From Paraphysomonas bandaiensis (Eukaryota > Chrysophyceae), in contig CBFFRP010000019.1 in assembly GCA_965644295.1 (NCBI GenBank), positions 186,001-250,000 of the forward strand: a DNA stretch of 64,000 nt, given 5' to 3'. The position numbers and the translations under genes are program-made. Positions 34,497 through 46,600 of the stretch are shown here, piece after piece. Numbering within the stretch: the stretch's first letter is position 1; each line of letters starts with the position of its first letter. A model generated the notes under the pieces. The model worked only from the letters and a program-made list of their open reading frames with translations. It had not been told where the DNA came from and searched no databases.

Positions 34497-36893
34497 ATGA
34501 GTGACTCAGAAGATACAACATGTCCTCTCTGTATGGAAGAGATGGATCTTATCGACAAGAATTTTGTTCCTTGTCCATGCGGCTATAGGGTACATTCTTA
34601 CGGCTTTATATATATATTTAATTCATTATATATTTATATAGGTCTGTATGTGGTGTTGGCATCACATTAAAGAGAATTTAAATGGTCTATGTCCTGCCTG
34701 TCGGGTACCATACAAAGAAGACCCCCATGTATTTGCTGCTGTGGAGACAACTGAGTGAGTGTTGCTGTAGTATAAGTCGTACTATGTTATAATGATTGAT
34801 TGTAGGGTGGTTAAAAAAAATAAAGAAAGGAGACAAAAAGAAAGACAAGAAAGAAAGGTATCAGACCGCCCAGCATCTTCCAAGAGCCAAACAATTGATC
34901 GGAAGCATTTACATAATTACCGTGTGGTACAGCGCAACCTCGTATATATAATTGGTGTACCGGGATCCATAGCATCTGAAGAGATTCTCCGGAAACCAGA
35001 GTATTTTGGTCAATATGGAAAGATAAACAAAGTAGTGGTACATCGGAATCACGCATCATCACATGCTACGGTGAGCGCTTATATAACTTTCACATATAAA
35101 GACGACGCCAGGGCGGCTATCCAGGCTTTAGAAGGTTTTTGGCTAGATGGTCACCAAATGCGTGCCTCTTTTGGTACTACCAAATACTGTAATAATTTTA
35201 TTCGGGGAGTGCCGTGCAACAACCCGGAGTGTGTTTATTTGCACGAGCTTGGGGAAGATGAAGACAGGTTTACAAAGGAAGAAATTCAGGTAGTTTTGGT
35301 GTTTGCTCAGAGTCTTACATCGCACTTGATCATGTTCAGTTTATAGATATATGAATTGCTGAACACGTCATTTGTTGTAACTTTATTTCTTTCTTGCAGC
35401 AAGCAGGATATAGCAAGCTCGTGCCACAGGCTGGGCGAGACCAGACTATCGTCACAGGGGGCGGTGGACCATCTGGGACTGGCAAACGACCCCAGGGAGA
35501 AGGGATTTTGCCTGCCCCTGTATTTGTACAGGACGTACCTGCTGCGGACCGAAGCCGTGGTCGCCACATGACCGCTGCCTCTGTACCCCCCGCAATGACT
35601 AGCAGTGACTCCATTGAGGATCCATCATCAGCAAGTACCGCCCCTGGGAATATGAAAATGAATGGGCATGTTATGAATAGCGTTAGTAACACAAGTGGTA
35701 AAGGAATAAAAAAGCAAGCTGACTTAGGCGATCGGAAGATTTCAGCTGATAGCGTTAGTGCACCTGTCTCAGTGGAACGGAACTCGTCTGATGCATCAGT
35801 GTCTTCAACAACCTCTGGCACACCAGCTAAACAGACAAAAGCACAACAAAAGGCTGCTCTACGGGAGCAGCGAGAGCGCGAGGCGAGAGAAGCGAAGGAA
35901 CTCAAAGAAAGAGAACTGAAAGAAAGGGAACGGCAGCAAAAGGAAAAAGAAACTAAGAAGGATGGTACCAGTAGCAAAAGTAGCGTTGACAAGACAGTCT
36001 CAAAAGAGCAACAGAAGCAACAGTCGTCTCAAAGCAAATCGGGTGGGAGTAGCAAGTCTTCTGCGCAGACAATCACCTCTGTCGCCCCAAGTCGGAGTGA
36101 TGGCAATTTATCTGATGATATATCTGATGAGAGTGACTTGCCTCCACTTTCCGAAGATAAGACTCTTGATAACCCTACCTCCAATCTGGAGGACGATTGT
36201 AAACTTCAATCCAAAGCCTCAGACCCGTCAGTCGGATCGGCAGGACACAGTAAGGGTAGCACCAGTGGAACGGAACAAGTGTCCCCTACACAACAGACTT
36301 CCTCTTTTACTTATTCCAATCTTGTCTCACCGGCCTCTTTCAATGGACTCGGTAACTGCGCTGTGTTTCCAGTGCCCGTCAGCTCGTTATCTATTAGCAT
36401 ATGGAGTAATCTCCTCAAGTCCTCTTCCAATGACCTTCAAACCAACCCTTATGCTTTAATTGCACTTCCTTTAACAGAATTGTTTGAGTTGACTATCCCA
36501 CCAGTTGATGCATCGTGTATGACAGCCTGGCCAAAGCCCATGTCCCACTATTATCAGGGAGTGGGGACGGGTGGAGTGACCCATGCACCGGTGGGTCAAC
36601 ATGTGTACTACCGCTCCACTGGGTCACAGGAGACACCACCGCCATCCCACCCTCAGCAGCAACAACAACAACAAGGTTCTTCACCGTCACCATATGGACC
36701 ACATGAGGGAAAGCAGTCTACCTCTAGTGGCTACCCATATGGTCAACATATGAGCTCCACTGGGATGCACCAGAGTCAATCGCACGCACAGTCACAACCC
36801 CCTATGGCAGCTCTTCAACAAATGCTTCCCTCGGTGAATATGAGATATGCACAACAGCAGCAGACATATACAGGAGTTCCCGCGAAGAGGTAA
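34497..36893 (+). CDS. NOT4: CCR4-NOT ubiquitin ligase NOT4/CNOT4 (727 aa)
   Basis: Four exons: 34497-34589, 34642-34754, 34806-35289 and 35400-36893. The ATG at 34497 precedes a C4C4 RING (CPLCMEE..CPCGYR-VCMWCWHHI..CPACRVPY), a basic coiled helix (KKNKERRQKERQERK), an RRM (LVYIIGVPGS .. ATVSAYITFTYKDDAR) and a C3H1 finger (YCNNFIRGVPCNNPECVYLH). This RING-RRM-C3H order is diagnostic for NOT4. The last exon is low complexity: Ser/Lys-rich coils and a Gln tract (about residues 650-660), ending in a Gln/Pro/Ser-rich tail. NOT4 is a subunit or partner of the CCR4-NOT deadenylase and ubiquitinates ribosome-associated proteins. Length is within the family's range. Confidence 0.95.
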
Positions 36894-37341
36894 AGTTTTC
36901 CTTTTCCAGCCCTACTGAGAGAGATATTACGCTTTTGACAGGCAGTTGATGCCGTTATATAGCCACTGTTTCTCCGATGTTAGTTATTAATGCGTACGTG
37001 TCTCATTACATGCATCTCGAAAATAGTTAGTTACCCTCATGGTTATGATGCAAAAGGTCCTAGCTGCCTGAAGTGTCAGTCCATGTGTAGCTAAAACGAT
37101 GTGTTATGTGCGATAAAACACAGTTTTGAGCTGCATACTTAACTGTGATATTAAGTAATAATATGAAAAACATATCATATAGTTTGCCATGATGTTGAGC
37201 TGATTTTTTAGTTATTTTCATATTTTTTAGTCGCGCAAATTCAAAATAATATGGCACATCCGATATTTTCTATATGGACTGCGTATACATTTACGCTCTT
37301 AATTAGCACGTCAATAGAGCTATCTTTGTCAAGAATGGGGC
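36894..37341. other. Intergenic region downstream of NOT4
   Basis: AT-rich 3' flank of the NOT4 gene. Nothing else seen. Confidence 0.35.
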
Positions 37342-37350
37342 ATATTCTTT

Positions 37351-39097
37351 GGGATCTATTATTGAACCTAGTCAAATTGGTGTAATTTCCTAGTCACACC
37401 AAAATTGGTGTAAAAACCTAGTCAAGCGGTTGAAAAACCTAGTCATTTAATAATTCATATTTTCAGTTTACAATGACTAGGTTTTATGGTATTCACCTAG
37501 TCAAAAATAAAAATTTTCATTCAAACATGGGAGCATACTCTATCCATCAATTGATAAATGTAGATATTGTATACATGCAATACATAACATTATAACGTTG
37601 CATTCCAATGAGAAATTGGTGACCATGTCCGGTGCAATTCCATAGCTTCCCAAGGGCCATGACATCGGTGGGTTCACCGTTGATGAGGGACCTCGCTGCA
37701 TTGTGAGTCTTGATGGAGATCAACATGTGCTTCACATCAATGTTCCCTGAGCACATAATTAAGATATGTAGAGAGTTATAAATGTATTTTACATACCTCA
37801 CAAGCGATATTGGGTTTGCACTTGATTATTAAGGGATCTCCCGTACAACATACATAATATTATACTGTGATGTCTGTCATACAATGATTAGCACTCACAA
37901 GATTGTAAAAAGTATTGTGTCATACAATGATTAACAGTCACAAGAACGCAAAATATATTGTAATATATAAATGCAGAGTACATATCTATTGCACATACCT
38001 CACTAGAGGTAGGATCAATAGCTGCTAGTACCCACAGCGCGGGCAGTTGTAGACAAGAACGATAATAATATAGGTTTCGCTCTTGATTTTGTAAGCTTCC
38101 TCCCTTACAGCATATATATGCTGTGGTACCTATAATACAGTGATCCGTACTCTACTAAAACGCATCAGTACAATATAAAACCTAGTCATATACTTACAGT
38201 TCAGAGGACCTGAATCCAAAATACGACATACCCATAAGCCACACTCATGATACTGTAAGACTGATGACACACTCATGATACTGTAAGACTGATGACACAC
38301 TCATGATACTGTAAGACTGATGACACACTCATGATGCTGTAAGACTGATGACACACTCATGATACTGTAAGACTGATGACACACTCATGATACTGTAAGA
38401 CTGATGACACACTCATGATGCTGTAAGACTGATGACACACTCATGATACTGTAAGACTGATGACACACTCATGATGCTGTAAGACTGATGACACACTCAT
38501 GATGCTGATGTTCTGATGCTGCTCTACAGTCCACTTCAATGATACTGCTTTTAGAAGTTTGTTCCCTGAAAACCTCCTTTTTTTTCCGTTGGACTAAAAA
38601 TAGGGAGATTTATGCACCCCTGAAAGCCAATGCAGCAATCGAAGTCATTCATTCAGTTCTGAAGTGAAGGAAGATGAGCGCCATCACTCACAGCATATGA
38701 AGATCTCAAGATGTCCTGCGGATCATAGAGTGAGTTATACCCACAGCTTCATGGACCCTCCTCCCCATAACACTCACAGGGACCATCGCTATATGCATAC
38801 ATGCTACAGATAGGCTAGATAGACATACACGTACATCTGTGTTATGTAGATATGTATATATGAGCTTATTGTTATGTTTGAGTGTTTGTTTTGATGCTCT
38901 GTAAGCCACTAATATATTGTGTGGTGCGAGATGGTATCTTAGACAGTCACAGTGTGTAATCAATGGATATAAGAACGACTAGGTTGAATACCAAAGTTGA
39001 CTAGGTTGAGTCATTTATTACTTGGACTAGGTTATTTCACCAAAAATAGCGTGACTAGGTAATTCAACCAATTTGACTAGGTTGAATAATATTTCCC
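37351..39097. mobile_element. Non-autonomous TIR transposon with 9-bp target duplication
   Basis: Perfect 9-bp duplication ATATTCTTT at 37342-37350 and 39098-39106. The ends are inverted: GGGATCTATTATTGAACC at the left, GGGAAATATTATTCAACC on the minus strand at the right. Each TIR is about 120-150 bp and is built from repeated CCTAGTCA motifs. The 1.75 kb interior has no transposase and includes a 28-bp minisatellite. The same TIR bounds the small element at 55350-55602. A 9-bp duplication suggests Mutator-like mobilisation, but no enzyme is present to prove it. Confidence 0.8.
38241..38509. repeat. 28-bp minisatellite, about 9.5 copies
   Basis: Period of exactly 28 bp beginning ACACTCATGATACTGTAAGA. 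Units start at 38241, 38269, 38297 and so on to 38493. Units differ mainly at one site (GATACTG or GATGCTG). Lies inside the TIR element at 37351-39097. Confidence 0.95.
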
Positions 39098-39202
39098 ATA
39101 TTCTTTAACCTAGTAACAATATTTGAGTTATTTCGTCTAGCTACTTCAGCATGTAGGTATTTTCATAAATTAATTAGAAGTGAAGTTCTAGTAGCTGCAT
39201 AT

Positions 39203-39310
39203 CAGGGCTAAAAAACAATATATATTGCAATACTTTTGTTAGATAGCGTCTAACCAACAATTTTAAGCAGGCCCAACAATACTATTGCAATACATTAGTA
39301 CCATTATTCA
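39203..39310. mobile_element. Isolated terminal fragment of the CAGGG hAT family
   Basis: CAGGGCTAAAAAACAATATA followed by TTGCAATAC, GTTAGATAGCG and GCAGGCCCAACAATACTATT. Same order as the termini at 60424 and (reversed) 62014. No partner end seen nearby, so it is a remnant. Confidence 0.6.
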
Positions 39311-40348
39311 GGACACCAACAGTTTGCCTGATTTAGTCAAAATTTCTTATAGCTATGATACGTAGTTAACAGTGGCATAATTTTGGTTTAAACAAAGCTG
39401 CAACTATAACTTATATCACGAACAAGAGCAGACGTAGTCTGCCCTTACGAGAGGGTATGCATTTACATTACCGCTATACATGAAAGTGTATTGTGTTAAT
39501 TTGATATACTGCTTGATACTGAAACAATCTGATACGCTATGGACTTACTATTACTAATACTGTACTGTGGGCATGTGACGGGGTGTGATTGCAACAGGTA
39601 ATGCAATGTATGGATTTTCACGTTAATAGGAACTTAAGTGATAGTAAAGAGTTTATATTGTGAATCAACTGGCCTCTATGAAGAGGTGATAGTCTTACAA
39701 TGCATAAAGATGACAATAGAGAATGATTCCACTTAACACTGTCGTATTATGGAATATCTTTACAGTAACCGTGACATTCATGATATGGCTGCTGCTACTC
39801 TGCACCTGTTTCTGCAGCTACTTTATAATCTATATATATTCCATGGGTTTTTAGAGTCTGGTTTATAATTATCCTGATATTTAGGTATCGAAATTGCGGT
39901 ATATACAGTATGATATTCCTGTATATGGGAATACATCATAATACAAGAGAATACATCAGAATAATTTCATAAAAAATTCCAACGTCTTTTGAGCAGTTAT
40001 GCAGATGTACTCTACATATACATACATACATACATACACCATCTACACACATATACATGCATAGATGGATGTACATATATATATATATGTAGACAGTCAT
40101 GTCTCTGCTTGAATGTTACAATATTGTTGCATACATCTGAGTAATCTATTCAGGCAATTGATAAGTTGAGTGCGGAGTATACTGCATTCTCTACCACTTC
40201 ACTGTGGTATAGCATCTAAGGAGATTGATATGCATATGTGTTTGTATTCTTATTATTGCCGTATTGTATTCAACCCAATTTGTATATTCACTTAACTCTA
40301 CTTATCCGACTCTGTAATCATTGATCTTTTTGTTATCCATTGTTTATA
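39311..40348. other. Intergenic region with simple repeats
   Basis: CATA tetranucleotide run near 40018-40040 and TA runs near 40075-40090. It includes the upstream region of the gene at 40349. No other gene seen. Confidence 0.4.
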
Positions 40349-42912
40349 ATGAATCGTAAGAATCAGAGCTCAGAGGCCATTAATAGTAAAAGAGAAGCTG
40401 CACTTGTGAGACTAGCAGAGAAGAAGAAGCTTCTGGAAGAGAGGAAAAAGCGTTACAGCGAGTTAACAGATGCAGTTTACAACTCCAATCAAAGCTATGT
40501 TAGAATGTCTAATGCACTAAAACGACAAGGTAGAGATATCCAGGGCGACTTAAAAACCTATGTCGACAACAATGTAAACTTGGCTCTTGCAATGGCGGAA
40601 AATGAGCTCTGTGCAGAATTAAATGAGGAAGCTGTTGATAAAACAACTTATGTATGTATCATTATATATGGGTTGATAATGTTAAGTTATTATTACATTT
40701 GTATAGAACTATGAGCTCGAAAACGTATCCAATGCTCGACGTCAACTAGTCGATAAGCTCGACGAATATCGCACATCAAGAGCAAAGTTTGTATCTGCCC
40801 GTCAAGAGATTACTGGTGAAAGCAATAGGTACACTATGACAATGTGCTTTGATATATCTTTGATATATATGTGCTCTGTAGAGCCCGCCAGGAATGCCTG
40901 GATGCTTCTTTCTATTGTGTTGACTTGAAGAGCCGTCTATCTATGGACCTCAAGCGGGCTCTCATGTCGAAATCCAATCTAACCGAACACACGTCATCAA
41001 GAGAACACTTGAGAAATCTCAATGAGGCAATCTCTGTTGTCGCAGATAGGGTTCTGGATAGTCGGAAAGAGCTTAAGGGATATTTTAAGAATCAGCTCCT
41101 CAAACTCCAGAGAGAACAGCGACTTATGGAAGAAGCAGAGGAGTTACATAAACAGAGAGAGAGAGCAATGGAAGATGCAAATGGTGGGAAATATGTAATG
41201 TCATGTGCATGACAACATATATATTTATATCTACCTATTAATTATTAGGTGTGTCCACTGCAAATGAAATTGATCATTTTCTCAAGTCCCAGCATCTATT
41301 TGGTGCGGACATTGAAGTCAGTGATGGTGAGTCTTCTCCCACTAGCCCACATGGTAAAAAGGTTCGTTCATTGACCAGTCTAGAAAGATCGTCCTCTGTC
41401 CGTTACGATTCATCACCAACACGCGCACGCGTTCCACGTCCTCCAGCGAGTGGAAGTTTTAACCCTAATATATCACCTCGTGCTGGTAGCATGATTACTA
41501 CCTCTGCAAGGGCATCAAGACATACACGTGCTACTCAATGGGCCACTGTAAATCTGGACACCCTTGGAGATGAATTGGTTTCTGCGTGTCGCGCTGATGG
41601 ACAAAAAAGCAGGTTGACAGCTTTGAAACGCTTCCTTCAAACACAAGTGATGCACCAAATGGCTCTCCTAATGCTCATTCATAAAGACCTACAGAGTTTG
41701 GATGCGCCTGCGAAGAGTACTAACCAAGAAGAAAAAGAAGAGGAGTGCATTCCACCCCGTGTTAATTCAACCCAGCATATCGTAGACGATGGGGTAACCT
41801 GCACTCGCACAATGGGGAAGAAGAAGAGAGTAGTTGTCAAGCTTGGACCGCACTTAGCTGGTGAAACACTAGATGACCCAGCTGCTGCTCTATATGTTTC
41901 ATCAGGATTAAACTACGCACAATCGGTTCGTACTTCGCTTATAATACTATATTTACTATAGTTACTTTTACGCTCTTCAAAACTTAAAATGTTTCAGATA
42001 TGTAGGGAGGTTGGGAGTTATGAACAACAGCTCCGTGATGTGATTAGGCGCAACACAGCTACGCTTCTGCGCCACTGTGGCAATAAGAAATCCTCGAGTG
42101 ACGCTGGTTCTGAAGATGATAAGCCGAATAGAGAGTCGAATACTCTAAGTAATGAAGAAATTGTAGTCTCTCGTGTAGAAACAAGCAAATCCGAAGGCTA
42201 TGAGGAAGGTAGTGAAGCGGAAGATGAAATCGTTCCACTTCCGCCACAACCCCAAAGTCATCAACACACTCCACCCGGCGAGTTGCGAAAGACTACGGTT
42301 GCGCCGGCAGACAAAGGAAGAAAAAAGAAGAGTAAAAAAAACAACCTGGGACAGGGAATGCAGTCAGGCCGTGTGTTAGAGATCCAAAAAAAGAAGATCA
42401 GGTGAAAATGCTGATTCGATGTTTCAGAATGCGAAGTACACTTCGTACACGAAAAGCTTAAGCACACACATTAATATTCAGCGAATAATATTTATTTTAA
42501 TTGCTTCTTGTGTGGACAGGGATATGGAGTATGTTAAGAGGCTGAACCAACCTCAACAAGATAGTGCCAACAACGAGTGTTCTGGTGTTGCGGAATGGTC
42601 AAATGAAAACAAATTTAGAAATGTTTGTGTCGATGTAAGCTTCGTACTATGCTGTATGTGACTCGTGAGGTGGAATGCTCATATTTTTTGCTCTAGATTC
42701 TTGTGTCTGAACTAAATTCTTCTGCTGATATTCCCATTGAGTTGGGCATGGCGAAGCTCTCAAGTATGAACTTAATTCACGCCAGCGAAAAAAATTCGAA
42801 GAAAAAGTCTCTTGAGGAGCAGACTTCTCGACGCAGTATCCCTGTCGGCGGGAGACCTTCGTATGCTTCACAGCATAAAAATCTGCTCATACAGGGGATG
42901 GGGGCGCTGTAG
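40349..42912 (+). CDS. Coiled-coil protein of unknown function (712 aa)
   Basis: Seven exons join in frame: 40349-40651, 40707-40828, 40882-41183, 41249-41925, 41998-42401, 42520-42634 and 42697-42912. The N-terminal ~240 residues form charged helices with coil potential (REAALVRLAEKKKLLEERKK, LLKLQREQRLMEEAEELHKQ). A Ser/Pro/Arg-rich linker follows (SSPTSPHGKKVRSLTSLERS), then a helical region near 300-400 and a Lys-rich basic stretch (DKGRKKKSKKNN). It ends with a Ser-rich tail. No family is recognised. The last two exons rest on splice logic: the AG of codon 603 joins to GGATATGG and restores a long open frame. A shorter form ending at 42405 is possible if that intron is retained. Confidence 0.75.
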
Positions 42913-43050
42913 ATTTTTACATACATGTTCATACTATTAGCTTGTGGTAGTGTTGCTTAGCAGTGATTATATTCTTGGTTCAATAGTTCTATTTACGCCT
43001 TCGTGATTTTTAATGCAATGTACTTGAATTTCAAGAATTCTAGTCTATTG

Positions 43051-43318
43051 TATCAAAGTTTGACATTATATGAGATGTATTAACTTTACAACTGAAGGTG
43101 AACTTATACTCAATGCTGAGAATTATACAATTATAATATCTCTTATCATTCACCAAATTCATGTTGTCTCTACTACCACTCTATATTCCGTTTCACTACT
43201 ATATACTTATCAAAATTCATTAATAAGTACGATTAATAAGAGCACAACTCTATACTACTGTAATTTAAAAATCTTATAAATATAGCTTTCAATTGATCTC
43301 ATATAGCAGAATTCAACG
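43051..43318 (-). repeat. Diverged solo LTR of the copia family
   Basis: Clear but diverged match to the LTRs at 10251 and 15464, shortened to 268 bp by small deletions. A perfect 5-bp duplication TATTG flanks it (43046-43050 and 43319-43323). The LTR was left by LTR-LTR recombination of an older insertion. Confidence 0.88.
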
Positions 43319-43611
43319 TATTGTTGTCCACTGTATCGTACGATATATATTGTGCAATTAGTAGAGTGCAGTAGGTGGTATGTGATACTAAATAAATAAA
43401 GAACTAGATACTGCACGATTCAATTAAGCTGGCTTTTATGTATACTCAATGCTCAAGTAATTTTATGGCATGTGAATTTTCCAGCCACAGTGTTTCTTTG
43501 CGCAACCCAAGCATCAATAGATCTGTAGACAACCTATTAAATACAATTTTAACAAATTATCTATGTTATTATTTTCTAGCACGAAAACACACGTTTCTAT
43601 GATAATTAACG

Positions 43612-46600
43612 TCACCAAAAGTCATATAACTTTAAAAGTTTTCCGAGTAGAGCCTCAGGTTGTTGAAGAAGTGAAGATACACGAGAAAACTTTTGTCCTG
43701 CCGAGGTGTCCCTTGTCAGAGATCGCGTGCTTCGCCGCAGCAAAAAGTTCCCACATTCGGCGGTTGTCGCACGACATTTATCTCCAGACTGTGCACGCAG
43801 CATGCACAGCAATTCAGGTAAGACATCTAATAAAAATGACCTTTTGAGAGTGGTCGCGTTCGGGAAGTTACTAGCCGATTTATTAGGAGGCACATTCTTG
43901 ACACACTCTAGCACAACCTGCATCTTTTCATTAAAAAGACGGGGCCGAAGAAGACACTTCGCAGTAAAATTGGTAGGTGCTAAGTTATTCGACAATGAGT
44001 GCCGGTTGTCAACCAGGCTCAGAGCGATACCGGTAATAGTAGAGGCAATCATTTGAAAGCTGTCAACCTCACAGTCACTCAATGAGTCAACTTCAAAAGT
44101 ATCAGCACACTCCCCGTCTTCTGCAGAACTTCCACAAGTGGATAGCACAGTGGATTCATCCACTAAAGGCAGCGAACGGTAATCGTCACAGTCATCCCAC
44201 CCGGCAGTCTGACGTTTCACGAAACCTTCCAACAAGTCAGCATCAGACCCAGATTGCAAGTACTGTACGAGACTATTGATTTCCCCCAAATCAGAGTCCG
44301 TATCTAGGCTTTGATTAGGAAGAGGGAGCTGAAAGCAGTCACTTAGCCGAAACTTCATCTCAGTTTCTTTTTTCTCACTTTCATCATCACATTCTACAAA
44401 ACGGTTAACGATATTACCACCGCTAACTAATCGGTCGGATTCCGCCTGGATGAGAAAGTGAGCAAGGTCGCCATGAGAAGGGGGAGGGCGCAAGGGGCGG
44501 GTATCTTCACAATGAAGTGTGGCAGCACCCGATTCATCTGTACAATACATTGTTAATGAAGCAATGCATATCACACAAGGCCACACAAAATACCCATTTA
44601 TCGACCATGTCAATAGACGACATAAAAATATTTTCTGTATCTTAACTGCCTGAACATGACTTACCAACAACATCTTGTAGAATAGGGGGTGCGGTTAATA
44701 TTTCACCTAGCTTGTCATGAAAAACTTTCTTCAGTGTTCGAGCCTTTTGTGAGTTCTGAGACTGATCCCCTTCCCATAACTCACAATTCATCCAAATGCG
44801 ATCTATATCAGCGACAAATTCATCCAGAGAGGCATACAAAGCTTCTTCAACAGATGATACAACGGTGCTAAGATCCATCGGATCGTTAACAACTTGCATG
44901 TATGTGGGGTGTTCGATTGGGTCAAGGGGATACATGAATGACTCGGAGAGAGGGTGGTCCACTAACGTGGCAAGTACACTCTTCATCACTGAAACTATGT
45001 CTATATTCTCATGAATGGGGGTGAGAGCAACTTGCTCATCAGCACAATCAGCAGACACATCTACCACACTCACACTTCTATTATTTTCAACTGACGCTGC
45101 CCCATCTACAGCAGCCACATGTGCACATGGAGGCGGTACTACGGTTGTAACTTCATCCTCCTCATCATCGGTAATAATATTCCGAGACCTGCGCCTATGT
45201 TCCCCACCACTGGTCGGTTTATACATTCCATCCTCGTCTCTTTTACGACGCTTCAACTTAACCTGGCGCTCATACATTTCGTCATCTTCAAAATCATCGT
45301 CTGAATCGGCCGGACATGCACTGGATAAAGTAGACTCGTTTGTAACTGTGACTTTGGGAGTACAATCAGTGCTACTTTTATTCAAAGTAGAGACTCTGGA
45401 ACGTCGCTTTAACCGCCCCCCTCTTCCTTTCTTTGTTGTATTTAGGACAGCTGGCTTGTGGGCGATCGACGCAATTTCACTTGGAAGGCGGCTATCAGCG
45501 TAGGAGACCCATGCCCGACCGGCTCCACACACATCACTTGATAGCACTACCCCTCCAGTAGAAATTATCACCGACACAGTGTGCACGCGTGTTGGTACAC
45601 GGCATGTACTGTACAACCCCTCAGCTGGCTTGGTGAGTAATGGTGGAATAGCGAGACCCAACACTGAGTCTGAGTATACCACGGGTGTGAATGGTTTCCC
45701 CCCTATCCGTACAACTACAACAGCGAGATCCACTGATCCTGAGCGATCTACATCGTATACAGCCCGCTGAAGAAAATTCTTACCGTGCACATATATCGTG
45801 CCTCCTTTCCATACATCCAGTCGACGAGGCTCAATCGCCGTTACCAGGGGAGTCAACAATGAGCGCCTCGTATGACATTCAGAAGACTCTCCATTTACTG
45901 TTTCTTTTGGTTTATGAGTTGATAAACAAGTGAGTGAAGTTGGATAATCTTTGAGCGAGAATTTCAGTGTTGATTGTGATAAAGCAGTCACACTAGAAGA
46001 TATATTTGTCTCTTCTAATTGTCTACCGATGTTATCTACGCTGGAGTCTTGATGACAGAGACGATCTAATGCACTTCCAACGACCCCTCGTTCAACTAAC
46101 CATTCGCTAAAGCTACCACTATAGGGCAATCGGTTCGATGAGCCTCCGCGAAAAGGAGACATGGAACCAACCAATAATAATGCATTCACACATCCCCTAA
46201 CATCACATCCGCATACAGTAGCCAAATCCACCGCATCCTGCATACTCACCCATCCTGTGAACTCACTCCGATGCCCCATTGTCCACAATAAACGACCAAG
46301 CTCGACTGCTCCAGGTGGATGGACATGGATGTGAATAGGCTCAATGTGAAATCCTGATAAGAACTTAGGGTCAATAGACTCCCCTGTCATGACAATCGGG
46401 CACTTGGAAGTACGTGACAATTGGTGAATTGTGTTCAAAAAAGCAGTATCCTCTTTTAGTACGATGTCCACCTATGCAAAATATGGAAATATACAAGGTT
46501 GAAACCACACATAAACGAGAAATATGAGCAAAATGATCACCTCGTCGAATAAAATGAGATTCATCGCCGGTGAGTCTGAATTTACACACGATTCTGTCGA

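Noticed and set aside
35336-35992. 218-codon minus-strand frame opposite NOT4
   Set aside because: It is the antisense shadow of the Ser/Lys-rich last exon of NOT4.
38241-38509. Possible CRISPR array
   Set aside because: The 28-bp units are contiguous with no spacers, and the genome is eukaryotic. It is a minisatellite.
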